From contig RPFO01000213.1 of NCBI GenBank assembly GCA_009746045.1, forward strand, positions 3,738,956 to 3,802,955: 64,000 bases of DNA, in the 5' to 3' direction. Of the stretch, positions 22,616 to 49,263 are shown in pieces (within the stretch, counting starts at the first letter, position 1; the number at the start of each line of letters is the position of its first letter). The stretch comes from Mesostigma viride (taxonomy: Eukaryota > Streptophyta > Mesostigmatophyceae > Mesostigmatales > Mesostigmataceae). The translations under genes and the position numbers were made by a program. The notes beneath the pieces were generated by a model, which was not told where the DNA came from, did no database searches, and worked only from the letters and a program-made list of their open reading frames with translations.

Positions 22616-23639
22616 AACTTCGCGGATGTTGTGCAAAGACGATGATTGGGCGTCCACACCAATTGGTAATCGGCCCTCCCGTCTGCGTCATCAAGTGCAT
22701 GCTACCAATAGCTAATGGATTCCCCCAAACGCATTTGAAACATCTTTTGCCGTTCAGCCTCTTACCGGGGGCACCGATATGGCCAACTCTATGGGGAACC
22801 ACCAGCAATTCTATGCACCATGTTTGCTTGGCATGCGCCATGTGTGCATGCCAGAATGTGAAGGACCAGCTGGTCTACCCACGGGCTACCCCTCACGACC
22901 TGGGGGGTAGGGGGGGTGGGGTTCCCAGGATCCACTGTGCCCATCCTGCTGCCACATGTGCTACATGTGAGATCATCTAATAGGCCAGTTCTGCAGGTCG
23001 GAGAGGGCCTTCCCCGTCTTACGTGACTCAAACCTTGAGTGACCAAATCCAGGTGAATCAGCGCTGGCATCCCAGAGAGGAAGCTACCGCTTTGTTGTTG
23101 GATGACCGAGGAAGCTACCGCTCTTTGCTGGATGGCCTCAGCTTTGTGGCGCAAGGGTAGCCTGCTTCGGGGTTGGCCTCCAAAGTCGCTTCGCTTTGCC
23201 AGGCAACCCTAAGTCTTATGGGATTCCAATTGGCTAGAGACAAACCTTGATCGTGTGCATCACGTCCCAAGCAGTAGCCGATGCCTGCGCTGGGCCGCGT
23301 ATGCCCTTGGTCACACACGTGCATGGTGGTGAGAACCAGCATGGAGAACTGGATATTACTCTCTTCCTGGGTTGCGCCAAGGGCAGCTTACGGTGCCAAG
23401 TGGTGGACCTTTTGGAACTGTTCTTGAACAGTTGTCGCATGAGGGCGTTACTATGTTATGGCACTACTAGTGGTCTTGTGTATGGCACTCGTTATTGACC
23501 TCACAATGGAATATCAATGACAATCTTATGGCACTAGTTGTCTCAAGGGCCACCATGGATTATCGAGCCTAGCTATGTGATCAGCCTAGCTATGCGCCTT
23601 GCCTAGAACTGCCTGTTTGCTCACGTCAACATAGTAATG
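22616..23639. other. Intergenic, no gene seen
   Basis: I see only short open frames here, no repeat family I can match and no TGTAA signal close to the upstream stop. Confidence 0.5.
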
Positions 23640-23833
23640 CAATGCTTACACGGGTCATATTGCACCCACAGGGGATACCAGATCGTTTCGACGGGTCCGA
23701 TTGTGCACCCTGTGGCATGCCTGTGGCATGAGGGAAGGGGGGGGTCTCTGGCCCCCTCCCCGTTGTGCACACTCAGGGACTAAAAGCACTTGCTCCGTGA
23801 CTCCCCAACACGTGTTTAATTAATTAATTAATG
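23640..23833 (+). mobile_element. LINE 3' UTR fragment (second family) with (TTAA)n tail
   Basis: This is a 5'-truncated copy of the 3' UTR that also ends element F (28690-28891). Shared blocks include TTGCACCCACAG, GGTCTCTG..CCC, GTTGTGCACAC and CTCCGTGACTCCCCAAC, before a (TTAA)n tract. Confidence 0.7.
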
Positions 23834-24359
23834 GATGATCGAGGTCACTCCTGCAGACGCACTCTTCACTCGGCACTCCCGCGCCCCTCTGTACAGGGCC
23901 AGCAATCATGCACCTCGTGAGACCTATAGTCGGCCTCCGGCCTGTTAATATACTAGTAATACTACATCGTGGATTACTACTCTTTTCTGATAATAATGAT
24001 TGTTTGAGAAGGGATGCCCAGCGGGGGGGGGGGGGGGGGGCAGATTACATTAAATTAATAACATGACTCCGTTGGGAGATCATTAATTAATTAATTAATT
24101 AGAAACATAACTCCGTTGGGAGTATATGTAGCACATATCCCTGAGAAGGGGCATATGGCTTTTAATACATTCTGGGCTACTTCCTGCAAGGGTGGGAATG
24201 TAAGCGACCCGTGCTCTAGGTGCACCAGGGCACCTGTACCCTCATAATCTTCACACTATGCCCAGCTAAGGGGGAGTATGTTATGTGGGGGAAGATCATC
24301 ATGGCTATACAAGAGCTAGGACATGGCTTCTCGACAGAAAGCATCTCTCTGCATGGCAT

Positions 24360-24482
24360 TAATTAATTAATTAATTAATTAATAGACACGTGACTGCGTC
24401 ACGTGAGCATAAGTCCTCAGTGGGAGGGGAACATGGGATGGAATGGATGGTATAAGCTATCTAGGTCCTAGTTACAGGGGTG
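24360..24482 (-). mobile_element. Short SINE-like insertion with palindromic 3' end
   Basis: The 123-bp insert in the 3' UTR of element E ends, on the minus strand, with CACGTGACGCAGTCACGTG, then TCTATTAATTAA repeats. A TGGCAT duplication flanks it (24354-24359 and 24483-24488). The uninterrupted sequence at the same place is visible in element D. The 3' end is nearly identical to the insertion at 46988-47185. Confidence 0.65.
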
Positions 24483-24650
24483 TGGCATAGCATGGCTAAA
24501 TTCTTAATGCGACATCCATGGGGGTACCATTATAGGCAGGGCGTGGCTGAGTGCTAAAGGCAACATCCATGGGGGCCATTATGGGCGCACATGCGCGTGG
24601 GCCACATGCTAGGCTAAGCCTGACTAATCTACACTACTGGTATGGATTCC

Positions 24651-26000
24651 CTAGTCTGAGGTGGCAGGAGAGGGCTGCCAGGGCTTGTGGTCAACGTGGA
24701 TGACCGCCCCCCTCCAGTATACCGGCTTCCCCCCTGCTCTCTGCCGGAGCTGAAGGTAGGTCGGCCATAACTCGCGTCGTCGCTGTTGCTGGGCCAGGGT
24801 CAAGTCGTCGTCCAGCGTGAAGCGAGTCCTCGAGAGCTTCTTGCGGCATTTAAGGAACGACAGCTTGTCCGCCATGTACTTAAAGGTGAGGAGCACGGGT
24901 GCCGGGCCAGCCTTCCCCCGCGCGCGGGGGAGGCGGACATCCGACATGTCCAGCTCACCAGTGAGTAACATGGGGGCAAAAATGCCTCAAGAAGGCTCGT
25001 GGAGGTCTCACCTGCCGGCTGGGTGAAGTGCTTGACGATGACATTGTGGCTGCGCCGGGCGATGTCGGCTTCCTCGCGAAGGTCGAGGGCTTGTTGCTTG
25101 AGTTGTGCCGAGATTGTGGAGGTGGTGGAGGTGGTGTGCTGCTTAAGCAAGTCCGCCCAGGTGGAGGGAGCATCGCCGGCCGGGCCAGCAGGCGCCGGCT
25201 GGGCGGCGATGTCCTTCACCGCCTGGGCGGTGAGGCCGGCGGCGGTGTCATGCAAGCTCTCAAGCTAGGGCGGTGCCGGCGGTCACTGGCTTGAAGGCGT
25301 TGGTCGAGGTCGAGGAGCTGGGCTTTGTTGTCGGCAGTGGAGGCGGAAATGGCAGTGGAGGTGGAGGCGGCGGCGGTGGAAATGTGAGGAAGTTCAGCAG
25401 TCAGCGTGCCACCGATTGCTGCTATGTCGGCAGCAAGGGGGGTCACGTGCTGCTGAAAGGCTTCCGTGAGGATGGAACGGAGTGCGGGGGCGGAGATGTA
25501 TGAGCCCAGATCTCGCCGTCAGAGCGTGAGAGAAGAGAGTTGAGGACGGCGTGCTGGAGTTGGGAGCGGGGACCTGACCCGAACATCTGGTTGATGTTGT
25601 GCCAGCGACGGCCGTCGCTGACGAGGAGGCGTCCAGTGGCGTGGAGATGGAGGCCGCACAGGTCGTAAAGCGAGGCGTAGTCCCCGAAGAAGATGTGATG
25701 CATAGCATCACTCGGAGAAATGGTGGTCCAGTCGTAATCATCGACCTGGAAAGGTTGGAGCCGACAGCGCGGTTCCGAGAAGCATGGCCCTCCAGTTTTG
25801 TCGGCGGGGCGGGCGCGTTTAGGGTCAGGCGATGCCGATGGCGAGGCATTGAGGCCGGGAGGTTGCTGGGCGACCACCAGTGCACGACTAGTGTCACCGC
25901 TGCCTGCCGGATCTGGCGAAGCGGCAGCCTCAGCTGCCGCATTGTCAAAGGCGAGCGCATCCGCCAAACTGCGTTGCGTCGACGGGCGTTTGCTCGTCAT
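24651..26000 (-). pseudogene. LINE E ORF1, frameshifted
   Basis: An ATG at 26000 opens a good match to the ORF1 of element D (MTSKRPSTQRSLADAL). The frame breaks near 25450 and again near 25260 and 24990 through small indels. The C-terminal core (LPRARGKAGPAPVLLTF, TRFTLDDDLTLAQQQRRREL) is still readable and the stop at 24651 is conserved. The protein would be truncated, so this copy is inactive. Confidence 0.8.
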
Positions 26001-26852
26001 ATATTGCGTTTTAGATTCGGAAAATTATATCAGCATGTGCGTCTTAGAAAGACGAAGCGATAGTGATATTCACGGCTAAATTCGGTGCTCAAACGTGAAA
26101 GTTATATGAGCTCCGACAGCCATGGCTACCTCGTGGCTCGTGGCTATAGGCACACATGGGAGACCATGTAGCACATATTCCTCGCTGGATGGAGGGAGGT
26201 GGGCGAAGCCGCGGAATCGAACTAACCTAACTCTAACTCGTGTTTTTTTAATTAGAACGCGATATATCGCGTTGTAAGCTTTTTCTATAGAACGCGCATA
26301 GCACCTAAGGAAAAAAAATTTCACGGTCATGTATATACTTTCCTGAAAGCCCATAAATCAAAGTTTTTTTTGAGCTACTCAGACCTACAACATGCTAATT
26401 CATTAGCGAGATACACTGGTTTGAATACAGGGGGGTCTGACCATGACCGCGATTTGTTGACCCTAGGTCACAAGTCATGTGCTTATTCACAAATGGTTCA
26501 TGAAAAAAAACTGGCTTCTTGCACGAGCTATGGGCAACATATGCAGGCTTTGTGGAACAAAACTCAGGCCCATTGGGCCACTGGAGCTATTTTTCATTAG
26601 CATCACAAACACAACGCAGTACAACGCAGTGGGAAAAATGAGAGCCCTTCACAACATGGCGCAACGACATGAGCCCCGTAAACGGGGCCATAGTGAGCTT
26701 GGAGGGTCAAAACGTTGAAAACAGGTGTTGTATATTCTGATTATAATAGGCGTTGTATATTCTGATCTGGCACTCCGCAAAGGTGAAAACCATTTGCGTT
26801 CAGTGACGGGCCGCCGAAAACGCGGAAAAACGCGATCTGCAAATGAATCCGA

Positions 26853-26935
26853 CCGGAATCGAACTGGGGACCTCTCGCACCAACTTTCGCTGACTACAGG
26901 ACGGACGTCTCCGGTTACCATGGCATCGCCAACTT
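26853..26935 (-). other. tRNA-like segment (possible SINE head)
   Basis: On the minus strand a B-box-like GTTCGATTCC lies downstream of a possible A-box-like TGGTAACCGGAG, with CCTGTAGTC between them where an anticodon loop would fall. I could not fold a complete acceptor stem, so this is probably a tRNA-derived SINE relic rather than a working tRNA gene. Confidence 0.3.
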
Positions 26936-27290
26936 ACACCTACAGTCATCCGCAAAAGTTGTATAAGTTATACAGCATCAAACATGCATCAAACATCATG
27001 ACTGGATGACCTAATATGACTGAATCAGGCAGCCATAGCCAAAGCATCATCCACTCTCACAACGTGTTGAGCACATGCCTCGTGGGAAGGGAGGTGCTGG
27101 GTTTTCATTCCATAACGCGTGCAATACTGAAAGAAAGAGGCACGTGTGTAATGAAAGGCTTGGATAGGTTGAGTGATCCACGAGCTTACATGCAGGCAAA
27201 GATGACGCTGGAATGCATGCTACTAGCAAATGGTGGCAAGATGCTAACAACACATGATTATACACCATGATTACATATGGGCACCTTCAG

Positions 27291-27388
27291 TCTGTGTTAT
27301 TCCACCGTATAGAGCTAGCACACATATTGTAATAAATTTGATGTTTTGTGGTGATGCATGCAAAGCAAGGCAAGGCCAGAAATGGATT
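27291..27388. repeat. 97-bp dispersed repeat, copy 1
   Basis: The segment beginning GTGTTATTCCACCGTATAGA and ending GGCAAGGCCAGAAATGGA is nearly identical to 29164-29262. The copies differ at only a few positions. The family is unknown. Confidence 0.8.
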
Positions 27389-27457
27389 TGGTGAGCTATG
27401 CTCATTTTATCTATGACTAACCTGCTGAGCAGAGAATGCAACGCCGTATAGCTAGCA

Positions 27458-28891
27458 GGGTGCAGCTTCTTCCAGCTACCCCTGGACCAAATCGCCACCA
27501 ACATCCGCGCCCCAGCCCAGCCTGCGCAGCCGACAGCCACATCGGCTTCCTCCCTCTGCAAAGATAACATCCGAGCAGTGCTGGCCGGAGGAGCACGTGA
27601 CCTGGCCGTTGGCCGAGAAGCTGACCTCGCTGAACACGACACTCAACACGGTGGAGGCCCGGGTCTCCAATGTTGAAACCAAGGTCGTCCACAAGCTCCA
27701 ACCCCAGTTTACGGCGCTGCACACCGCGGCACAGGCATCTGAGACGCACGCGGCACTTGTCTCTCGCCTCAACCAGGTGGAGGGCAAGTGCGGCGTGCTC
27801 ATGAAGAAGCTTGAAGCCATCACCGCCCACACCGAGGCCCTTGCCTCACAGGTCCCAAAGATAGCGGAGCAGACGGCCACCATCGCATCCCAGCCACCCC
27901 GGCTGGATGCTGGTGACCTCCCGCCGCTCTCCTATGCGGACCTGCTGCGGACCGCGACCGCCTCCACCACCGACGCCATCGCTACGAAGCTCCAGGAGCT
28001 GGAAGACCTCCGCCAGGCTCAACAACAGGAGGCCACCGACCGCGCCCGCCGCGACTGCCGGGTGGTGCTACGTCGCTTCCCCCAGAAGCCAGGTGAGACG
28101 TCAACCTCCCTTGCCGACGAGCTTAAGGACCAGCTCCTTACCCTCATGGGCCTGGTAGGTGAGGTAGAACTGCGTGGGTGCCACCGCCTTCCCCACTCAC
28201 GGGACAAGGCGGCTCCCCCACCAGTCCTGCTCACCTTCCCTTCCCGTGAGGACAAGCAGCGGTAACTTCCTCTCTCGTCGCAAGCGGTTGCACGACCTCA
28301 CCTGGACGCTGGATGACGACCTGACCCCCGCTCAGCAGCAGCAGCGACGTGACCTGTGGCCTGAATACCTCCGCCACAAGCAGGACCCCCAGAAGCCCAA
28401 GGTGTACTGGAGGGGCGGGGACTTGATGATCAACCACAAGATGTGGACGCCCCCAGCGGGCTAGAATAGCTTGTAGCCCTAGCTTGACTTCATTGGTAGT
28501 CACTGCCGCCATGGCAGCCATGCTTAGACTGTTTGCCTAGTTGTGCCACCTTACCTAGTCACGTGCACCGCAAACGCACGGTACACAACCAGCCATAGCC
28601 CGATAGCTTAGTCCTTGTACAGCCATGCTACGTCCTGGCTTCGATCAGATTACTTGCCCACGCTCACCTTGTTATGATATGCTCACACGGGTCTTATTGC
28701 ACCCACAGTATGCCGGATCGTTAGCGTGTCCGTTTAGCTAGCGCGCCCGAATGCAGCTGTGGCATGCCTTTGGCATGAAGGAGACTGGGGGTCTCTGCCC
28801 TTTCTCCTGTTGTGCACACACAGGGATTAAAAGCACGGCTTCGGTGCTCCGTGACTCCCCAACGGGAGCACGTGTTTTAATTAATTAATTA
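27458..28891 (+). mobile_element. LINE F: 5'-truncated ORF1 element of a second family
   Basis: The element is bounded by the 10-bp TSD ATAGCTAGCA (27448-27457 and 28892-28901). It contains most of an ORF1 and then a 3' UTR with the CTCCGTGACTCCCCAACGGG block and a (TTAA)n tail. The 5' leader is missing, as expected for incomplete reverse transcription. No endonuclease or RT is encoded. Confidence 0.8.
27597..28464 (+). pseudogene. LINE F ORF1, 5'-truncated with one frameshift
   Basis: The frame has a long heptad-like region (TLNTVEARVSNVETKVVHKL; coiled coil), then ADLLRTATASTTDAI and the RNA-binding core (CRVVLRRFPQKPGETSTSLA). Near 28262 the frame shifts; the rest (TWTLDDDLTPAQQQQRRDLW, then a YWRGG strand) continues to a stop at 28462-28464. 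It is clearly homologous to the C-terminal half of the D ORF1 but diverged, representing a second ORF1 family. Confidence 0.8.
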
Positions 28892-28901
28892 ATAGCTAGC
28901 A

Positions 28902-29335
28902 CAAAAATAATTTTAGAAAAAAATATTTTTGTGTGCTGGCACCTGTACCCCAGCCACCCAGGTAGGGGTTGGCTGCCGGATAGGTGGTTGCTATAAAAGG
29001 TGGGCTTCCATTCTAGGGAAGCAGGTTGTTTCTTTTGCCTCCCACCCACCCACCCTGGCTAAAGGGGTAGAGCAGGGGCACAGCTGCTGTGGGCTGGCCC
29101 TGCACATTTACATAGTGTTCTCACCCTAGCATACAGATGGCCGTGTTGCCATCTGGTAGACATGTCTGTGTTATTCCACCGTATAGAGCTAGCACACATA
29201 TTGTAATAAATTTGATTGTTTGTGGTGAAGCATGCAAAGCAAGGCAAGGCCAGAAATGGATCTCTTAATTAATCTCGGCCCCCGCCCTCCGACAATTTGA
29301 CAATTTTACAAAAAGAGCCAATTTTACCCCGACTA
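28902..29335. repeat. Non-coding; second copy of the 97-bp repeat and a hairpin
   Basis: GCACAAAAATA (about 28899) pairs with TATTTTTGTGTGC about 20 nt downstream. The 97-bp repeat copy 2 lies at 29164-29262. No gene is seen. Confidence 0.6.
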
Positions 29336-29878
29336 GATTAATTAATTAATTAATTAGACTCGTGCTCCCGTTGGGGAGTCACGGAGCATTAACCCCGATG
29401 GATGGGTGGGTGGGTGCAAACAGTCCTACCGGTCTAATCTATCTACATCAGCTACCTACAACATCTACCTAAACAACATCGCTAGCTACAACATCTCAAG
29501 GAGACAACATCTATCTAAACAACAGCACGCGACCCTAGGGGAGCTGTCTGGCGTGCCTCCCGCGGGTTTGCACACGCGGGCGCTTCCCCACAGGGGGGGG
29601 TTCGTTGTCCTCTATGACCTGGGCCCACTTGGCCTTGTCCATCATCTTTTTCCAAATCACGGAGAGGCCTAGGCCCCCCATGTCCTCGACTAGCTGTTCT
29701 TTGAAAGTGCTGGCCTTGCGGCGTCTAACATCACGGGGCCGGGCCCACGTCAGGAGGTGGCGGCCAGGCTGGGCTGGTCGCAGTCCCGCGGGCGGGCCAC
29801 GTGAGGTGTCTACCTGGTTGGTGCGAGGTGCCCTACGAGCTGCAGGCGCCGCTGCTTGATGGTGCTGGTGATATATAT

Positions 29879-30910
29879 TAATAATATAATTACTTACAGC
29901 AGAGTGAAATCACTCAAACCAAAGCAAACGCCCAGCTATAAACCTCTATACAGAGCCACGTCAAATCTCTATACTACGATAAGACCAATGGAAACTCCTA
30001 ACGGGAGGAACCTAATAACCCTGCTGCACCGCAAAATCAGCCCGCGTACGGCGGAGCATGATGTCAGCCATGGCCCGAGTCAGCGCCACCGACAAGCGCT
30101 GACGCCAATATGACGTCCAGGTCCGCGCCGACCATGAGGCCCGCTGGCCCTCCAGGTCCAGCCGGTCCCCCCGGAGCCGGCAACACTCCTTGAAGAAGGC
30201 GGAGGTCAGGGGCCCCATGGCCCCAAACTCCTCCAGGACAAAGGGCACCACACGATGGTGCCCGACGTCGCCGTAGGCCAGGAGCTTGGCCCGCTCCGCC
30301 CGGTCCGCCGTGTAACCTGCCGTGAGGGAGGCCCCAGCCACGTGGCTAAGAGCCAAGGGCCGCGCCACCGAAACGTCAATAAGCAGATGCCGGCCACCCC
30401 CCTCAAAGTCCAGCACCACGATGTCAGGCCGGTGGTTGGGGGAATAGAAGGCAGCGCCATCCGCATCCTCGGACCGGATGTTCGCGTGGGGGAAAACCGA
30501 CCGAATCATGGCGAGCACCACCGTCAGGAGGACAGTGTGCAAATACAAATACCAATTCTGATTCTGTTGGCCCCCCATGCAGGAAAGGTAGTGAGTCCCC
30601 GTGGGATCCAGCGGCTGCCCACAGCTACCACAAGGCCGCCCGGCCGGAACAAGAGGCTGCGGGGCAAATAGCTGGTGCCGGAGCGCCACCGAGTAGTGGC
30701 TGGGAGCCAAGGCGAATGGGGGGGCCATGGGAAGAGCACGAAGGTACGCCGAGCCCACACTCCGCAAGGAAAGCGAGAACAGCCACGCACGTCCCTGGGC
30801 GTTGAGGTCCGCGAAAAGAGCAATCCAATCAGCCGTGTGCAGAATACCCGCGTAGGTTTTCTGGTGTTTATCGATGACGCGAGCAGGGAATGCGGCGGGA
30901 GATTGAACGG
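29879..30910 (-). mobile_element. 5'-truncated LINE fragment encoding a restriction-like endonuclease domain
   Basis: The fragment is inserted in LINE G between 13-bp duplications TGGTGATATATAT (29866-29878 and 30911-30923). Its 3' side ends in an AT-rich tract (AATAATATAATTA). It comes from a different LINE lineage, because it carries a restriction-like rather than an APE endonuclease. Confidence 0.75.
30012..30767 (-). CDS. Restriction-like endonuclease (REL) domain of a LINE ORF, partial
   Basis: An open 251-codon stretch contains a zinc-binding Cys/His motif, CGSCGQPLDPTGTHYLSC (C-x2-C-x10-H-x3-C), followed by the PD-(D/E)xK-like core RPDIVVLDFEGGGRHLLIDV and later a conserved YGDVGHHRVVPFVLEEFG. 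This order is that of the REL endonuclease downstream of RT in R2-like and Dualen/RandI-type LINEs, which nicks target DNA. The frame is only the C-terminal part of a long ORF2; nothing upstream of about 30910 belongs to it. Codons are intact, but without RT it is non-functional. A partial copy lies at 60389-60580. Confidence 0.65.
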   Translation of the reverse strand: MRSVGSAYLRALPMAPPFALAPSHYSVALRHQLFAPQPLVPAGRPCGSCGQPLDPTGTHYLSCMGGQQNQNWYLYLHTVLLTVVLAMIRSVFPHANIRSEDADGAAFYSPNHRPDIVVLDFEGGGRHLLIDVSVARPLALSHVAGASLTAGYTADRAERAKLLAYGDVGHHRVVPFVLEEFGAMGPLTSAFFKECCRLRGDRLDLEGQRASWSARTWTSYWRQRLSVALTRAMADIMLRRTRADFAVQQGY

Positions 30911-30942
30911 TGGTGATATATATGGCATGCCAAGGTACAGGT

Positions 30943-31246
30943 GATGCCTAGTTTTATTTAGTTATGTTGTGCCCATGCAGGGAGTAACTCTCTGCTGAGA
31001 CGCCATGCCCTAGCTTTTTGTATAGCTATGCTGATCTTCCCCCCCATGACAGGCTCCCCCTTCGCTGGGCATAGCTTGAAGATCATGGGGATGCAAGTGC
31101 CCTGGTGCACCTAGAGCAAGGGTCCTTTACATTCCCACCCTTGCAGGAAGTAGCTTAGAATGTATGATAGGCCATATGCCCCTTCTCAAGGGCTATGTGC
31201 TACATATACTCCCAACGGAGTTATGTTCCTAATTAATTAATTAATT
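30943..31246 (+). mobile_element. LINE 3' UTR insertion (B/D family) with (TTAA)n tail
   Basis: A 304-bp 5'-truncated copy of the same 3' UTR that ends element B (block GGCTATGTGCTACATATACT, CCCAACGGAGTTATG). It is flanked by 11-bp TSDs AAGGTACAGGT at 30932-30942 and 31247-31257. Confidence 0.85.
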
Positions 31247-31754
31247 AAGGTACAGGTCCTCATTGCGGACGTGCGCAGCATATCCTACTCTGAAAATGGA
31301 TCTCAGCATGTTGGTGACCGCGCCGTCTAGCTTGCGGGCCTGGTCGGCGGTAAGGGTCCACGTCTCGGCCCCATACGTGAGAACAGGAAGGACGAGGACC
31401 TTGGACAGGTCCTGTTTCTCGATCTTGCCCAGGGGCTTGCGCCACAGGGCCCGGTATTGGCGTAACGCGTGCAAGGCAAGGGAGATGCGGTGGTCCACAT
31501 CAGCCTCGCAGCTGGGGAGCAGGCTGCCCAGCACCTTGACACGGTCCCGATACAGGACTCGAGAGCCGTCAAGGAGAAAGAGGTCGGGCGGTGAGTGGGT
31601 GAGCCCAACCGCCAGAGCCTCGGTCTTCTTGCTGACCTCAAGCCCCACTGCACGGGCCTCGATAGCCAGGCAGTCAAGCCACGTCTGCACGTGCCCAGTG
31701 TCCTCGAAGAGGGTGGTGTCATCTGCGTAGATGATGTCCGCCAGCCGAATCTCC

Positions 31755-32104
31755 CGACTAGATTAGCCTAGCATAGATTAGATTCCCGCGGCCGCATCCC
31801 CCTCAGTCCATGGAATGTGTGCTACATGGTCTCCCAACGGAGGCATGCCATAATTTAAATAATTTTTTTTATGCACACACACACATTTTAACTATTAATT
31901 ATTAATTAAATTAGACTCGTGCTCCCGTTGGGGAGTCACAGAGCATTAACCCCGATGGATGGATGGATGGATGGGGACACATAATGCTACCAGTCTTATC
32001 TATCTACAACATCAAGCCAACTCTATTATTCTAATCTCTCTACCCTAGGGGTCCTGTCCAGCGTGCTTCCCGCGTTTGCAAACACGCGGGCGCTTCCCCA
32101 CGGG
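31755..32104. repeat. Two LINE 3' UTR fragments in opposite orientations
   Basis: 31755-31870 is a plus-oriented family A 3' UTR (TGTGCTACATGGTCTCCCAA). 31893-32104 is a minus-oriented second-family 3' UTR starting with an AT tail and GACTCGTGCTCCCGTTGGGG, with a (GATG)n patch at about 31955. No coding capacity. Confidence 0.7.
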
Positions 32105-33188
32105 ATTTTAGATATATTCTATAAAATTTCACACACACACACACACACACGTGCACACACACACATTCTAGCTCACAACTATAAACAATGCACACACGCA
32201 CTTGATTGCAAACTTGCAGATCCATGGACCCGTGCCCCAAGCTAGCTGGGGTCTGATCCATCATACACCGACGGTTAACCTGGCCACAAGAGATTTTTTG
32301 TGGATGAACATCACAACTAGCCACAAAGGTACTACTGAAGGTTCCTCCGTCAATTTCACGACTTGACTCCTCCAGCAGACATCACCCTAAGTTTGGTCTG
32401 AACTCCGTAAGAAAGCAACACGCTATATTAAGTCAACCTTGGCAAGAGGCTACTGTCAGCAACACGCCCCAATCGTGCGCTTGCCCATTTTACATGCCTG
32501 CGGACTCCTGCACGCGCCCAAATGGGACGTGTCTGCAAGCGCCCACATCGTTTACAAGAAAAAACCGTCCTGGCCTGGGCCCATCCCAGGGGGCTCCACA
32601 GTTGGTTGCCCACGCCCCAAGCGTGCTGAAGACAGCCAGTGCGTTGTCCTATTGGCTCCTGGCGTGGGGCCTGCCCTCTGAACTCCTTCCCTCTAGATAG
32701 CTCTATAAAACAACTCTAGCACCACTGGCTGGATAGCCAGGGGTGTCCCTGTCCCAACCTAACACATCAAACAACATGGCAGGACAGCCAGGACTGTTCC
32801 CGAACTAGAAGTGCCCACCCCATCCCGTACCTTCCCCCCTGGAACATTGTAGTACTGATTCGAGCTTCCCTCTGCCAGGCACCTGCGGGAGAAGCCAGTC
32901 CCATCCACCTGCCAAGGACCTCTCCCTCTACCGTCGCAACTCGCTTTTTTTCCAACCACTATGTCGGCTTGGGTTGCCACCAGGCCTCCGTCACGGCTTC
33001 TTTATCATCCAGGCAGGAAACGACTTGCATCAACACAAGACCAATAAATATCGCCCTTGGTTGATGAAACATTTCCCTCGGCCACCCACTGATGTGGACA
33101 GGCTCCCTGGGTGCCCCCTCCTTGGACGGCCGAGGCACCAGTCACGACCTCTTTTTGATAGCTGGCGCGCACACACACGCACACAAGT

Positions 33189-33219
<31 letters not shown>

Positions 33220-33412
33220 TCCCACAATTCTGCAACACTCATCCCGGGTGGCCCAATAAAGGAATAAGGGCTGCCCCCACCATCAATTGTGGTCCAGCCC
33301 CTTTCCCCATGGGGCCGCCCATCCACAAAAAAGAGAGCCCTACGGCGCCACGCTGCTGCCGTACACAAGCCTGGCCTTCCGGCATGTGCAGCTGAAGTAC
33401 TCGTGCCTGGCC
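32105..33412. other. 3' flank of the kinase gene; simple repeats, no gene
   Basis: (AC)n tracts occur at about 32130-32164 and 33168-33222, the latter an alternating CA/CG stretch able to form Z-DNA. No convincing coding region. At 33365-33420 a short duplicate of the kinase 3' end appears (two copies of a GCWGCTGAAGTACTCGT motif). Confidence 0.5.

Positions 33413-49263
<15,851 letters not shown>

Larger units (their letters stand above)
24083..26156 (-). mobile_element. LINE E: ORF1-only retroelement, related to B and D
   Basis: The element is bounded by a 10-bp target duplication with one mismatch (TGGGAGATCA at 24073-24082; TGGGAGACCA at 26157-26166). It has the same leader, ORF1 and 3' UTR order as element D, on the minus strand, and a (TTAA)n tail at 24083-24101. 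Its 3' UTR is interrupted by a small SINE-like insertion (24360-24482). No RT is present. Confidence 0.8.
24036..26240 (-). mobile_element. LINE A-type 3' end, split by element E
   Basis: The pieces 24036-24082 (containing AACATGACTCCGTTGGGAGA) and 26157-26240 (GGGAGACCATGTAGCACATA, then the GGGCGAAGCCGCGGAATCGA block) join into one minus-oriented family A 3' UTR when element E is removed. The joint contains the E target site. Confidence 0.7.
26241..27457. other. No protein gene; tRNA-like segment and palindrome
   Basis: The stretch contains a perfect 18-bp palindrome AACGCGATATATCGCGTT (26256-26273) and a 15-bp direct repeat GTTGTATATTCTGAT (about 26727 and 26751). The short open frames resemble nothing known. 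Confidence 0.5.
29336..31745 (-). pseudogene. LINE G: second-family RT fragment with two later insertions
   Basis: The minus-strand order is: RT palm with YADDTTLFED (31745 to about 31690), thumb and connection (31241-31690, including VLVLPVLTYGAETWTL), then, after insertions at 30943-31246 and 29879-30910, the C-terminal piece (29530-29865; QVDT and GRHLLTW motifs), 3' UTR and (TTAA)n tail at 29336-29356. The pieces join in sequence when both insertions and one TSD copy each are removed. The 5' part of the element is absent. Confidence 0.75.
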
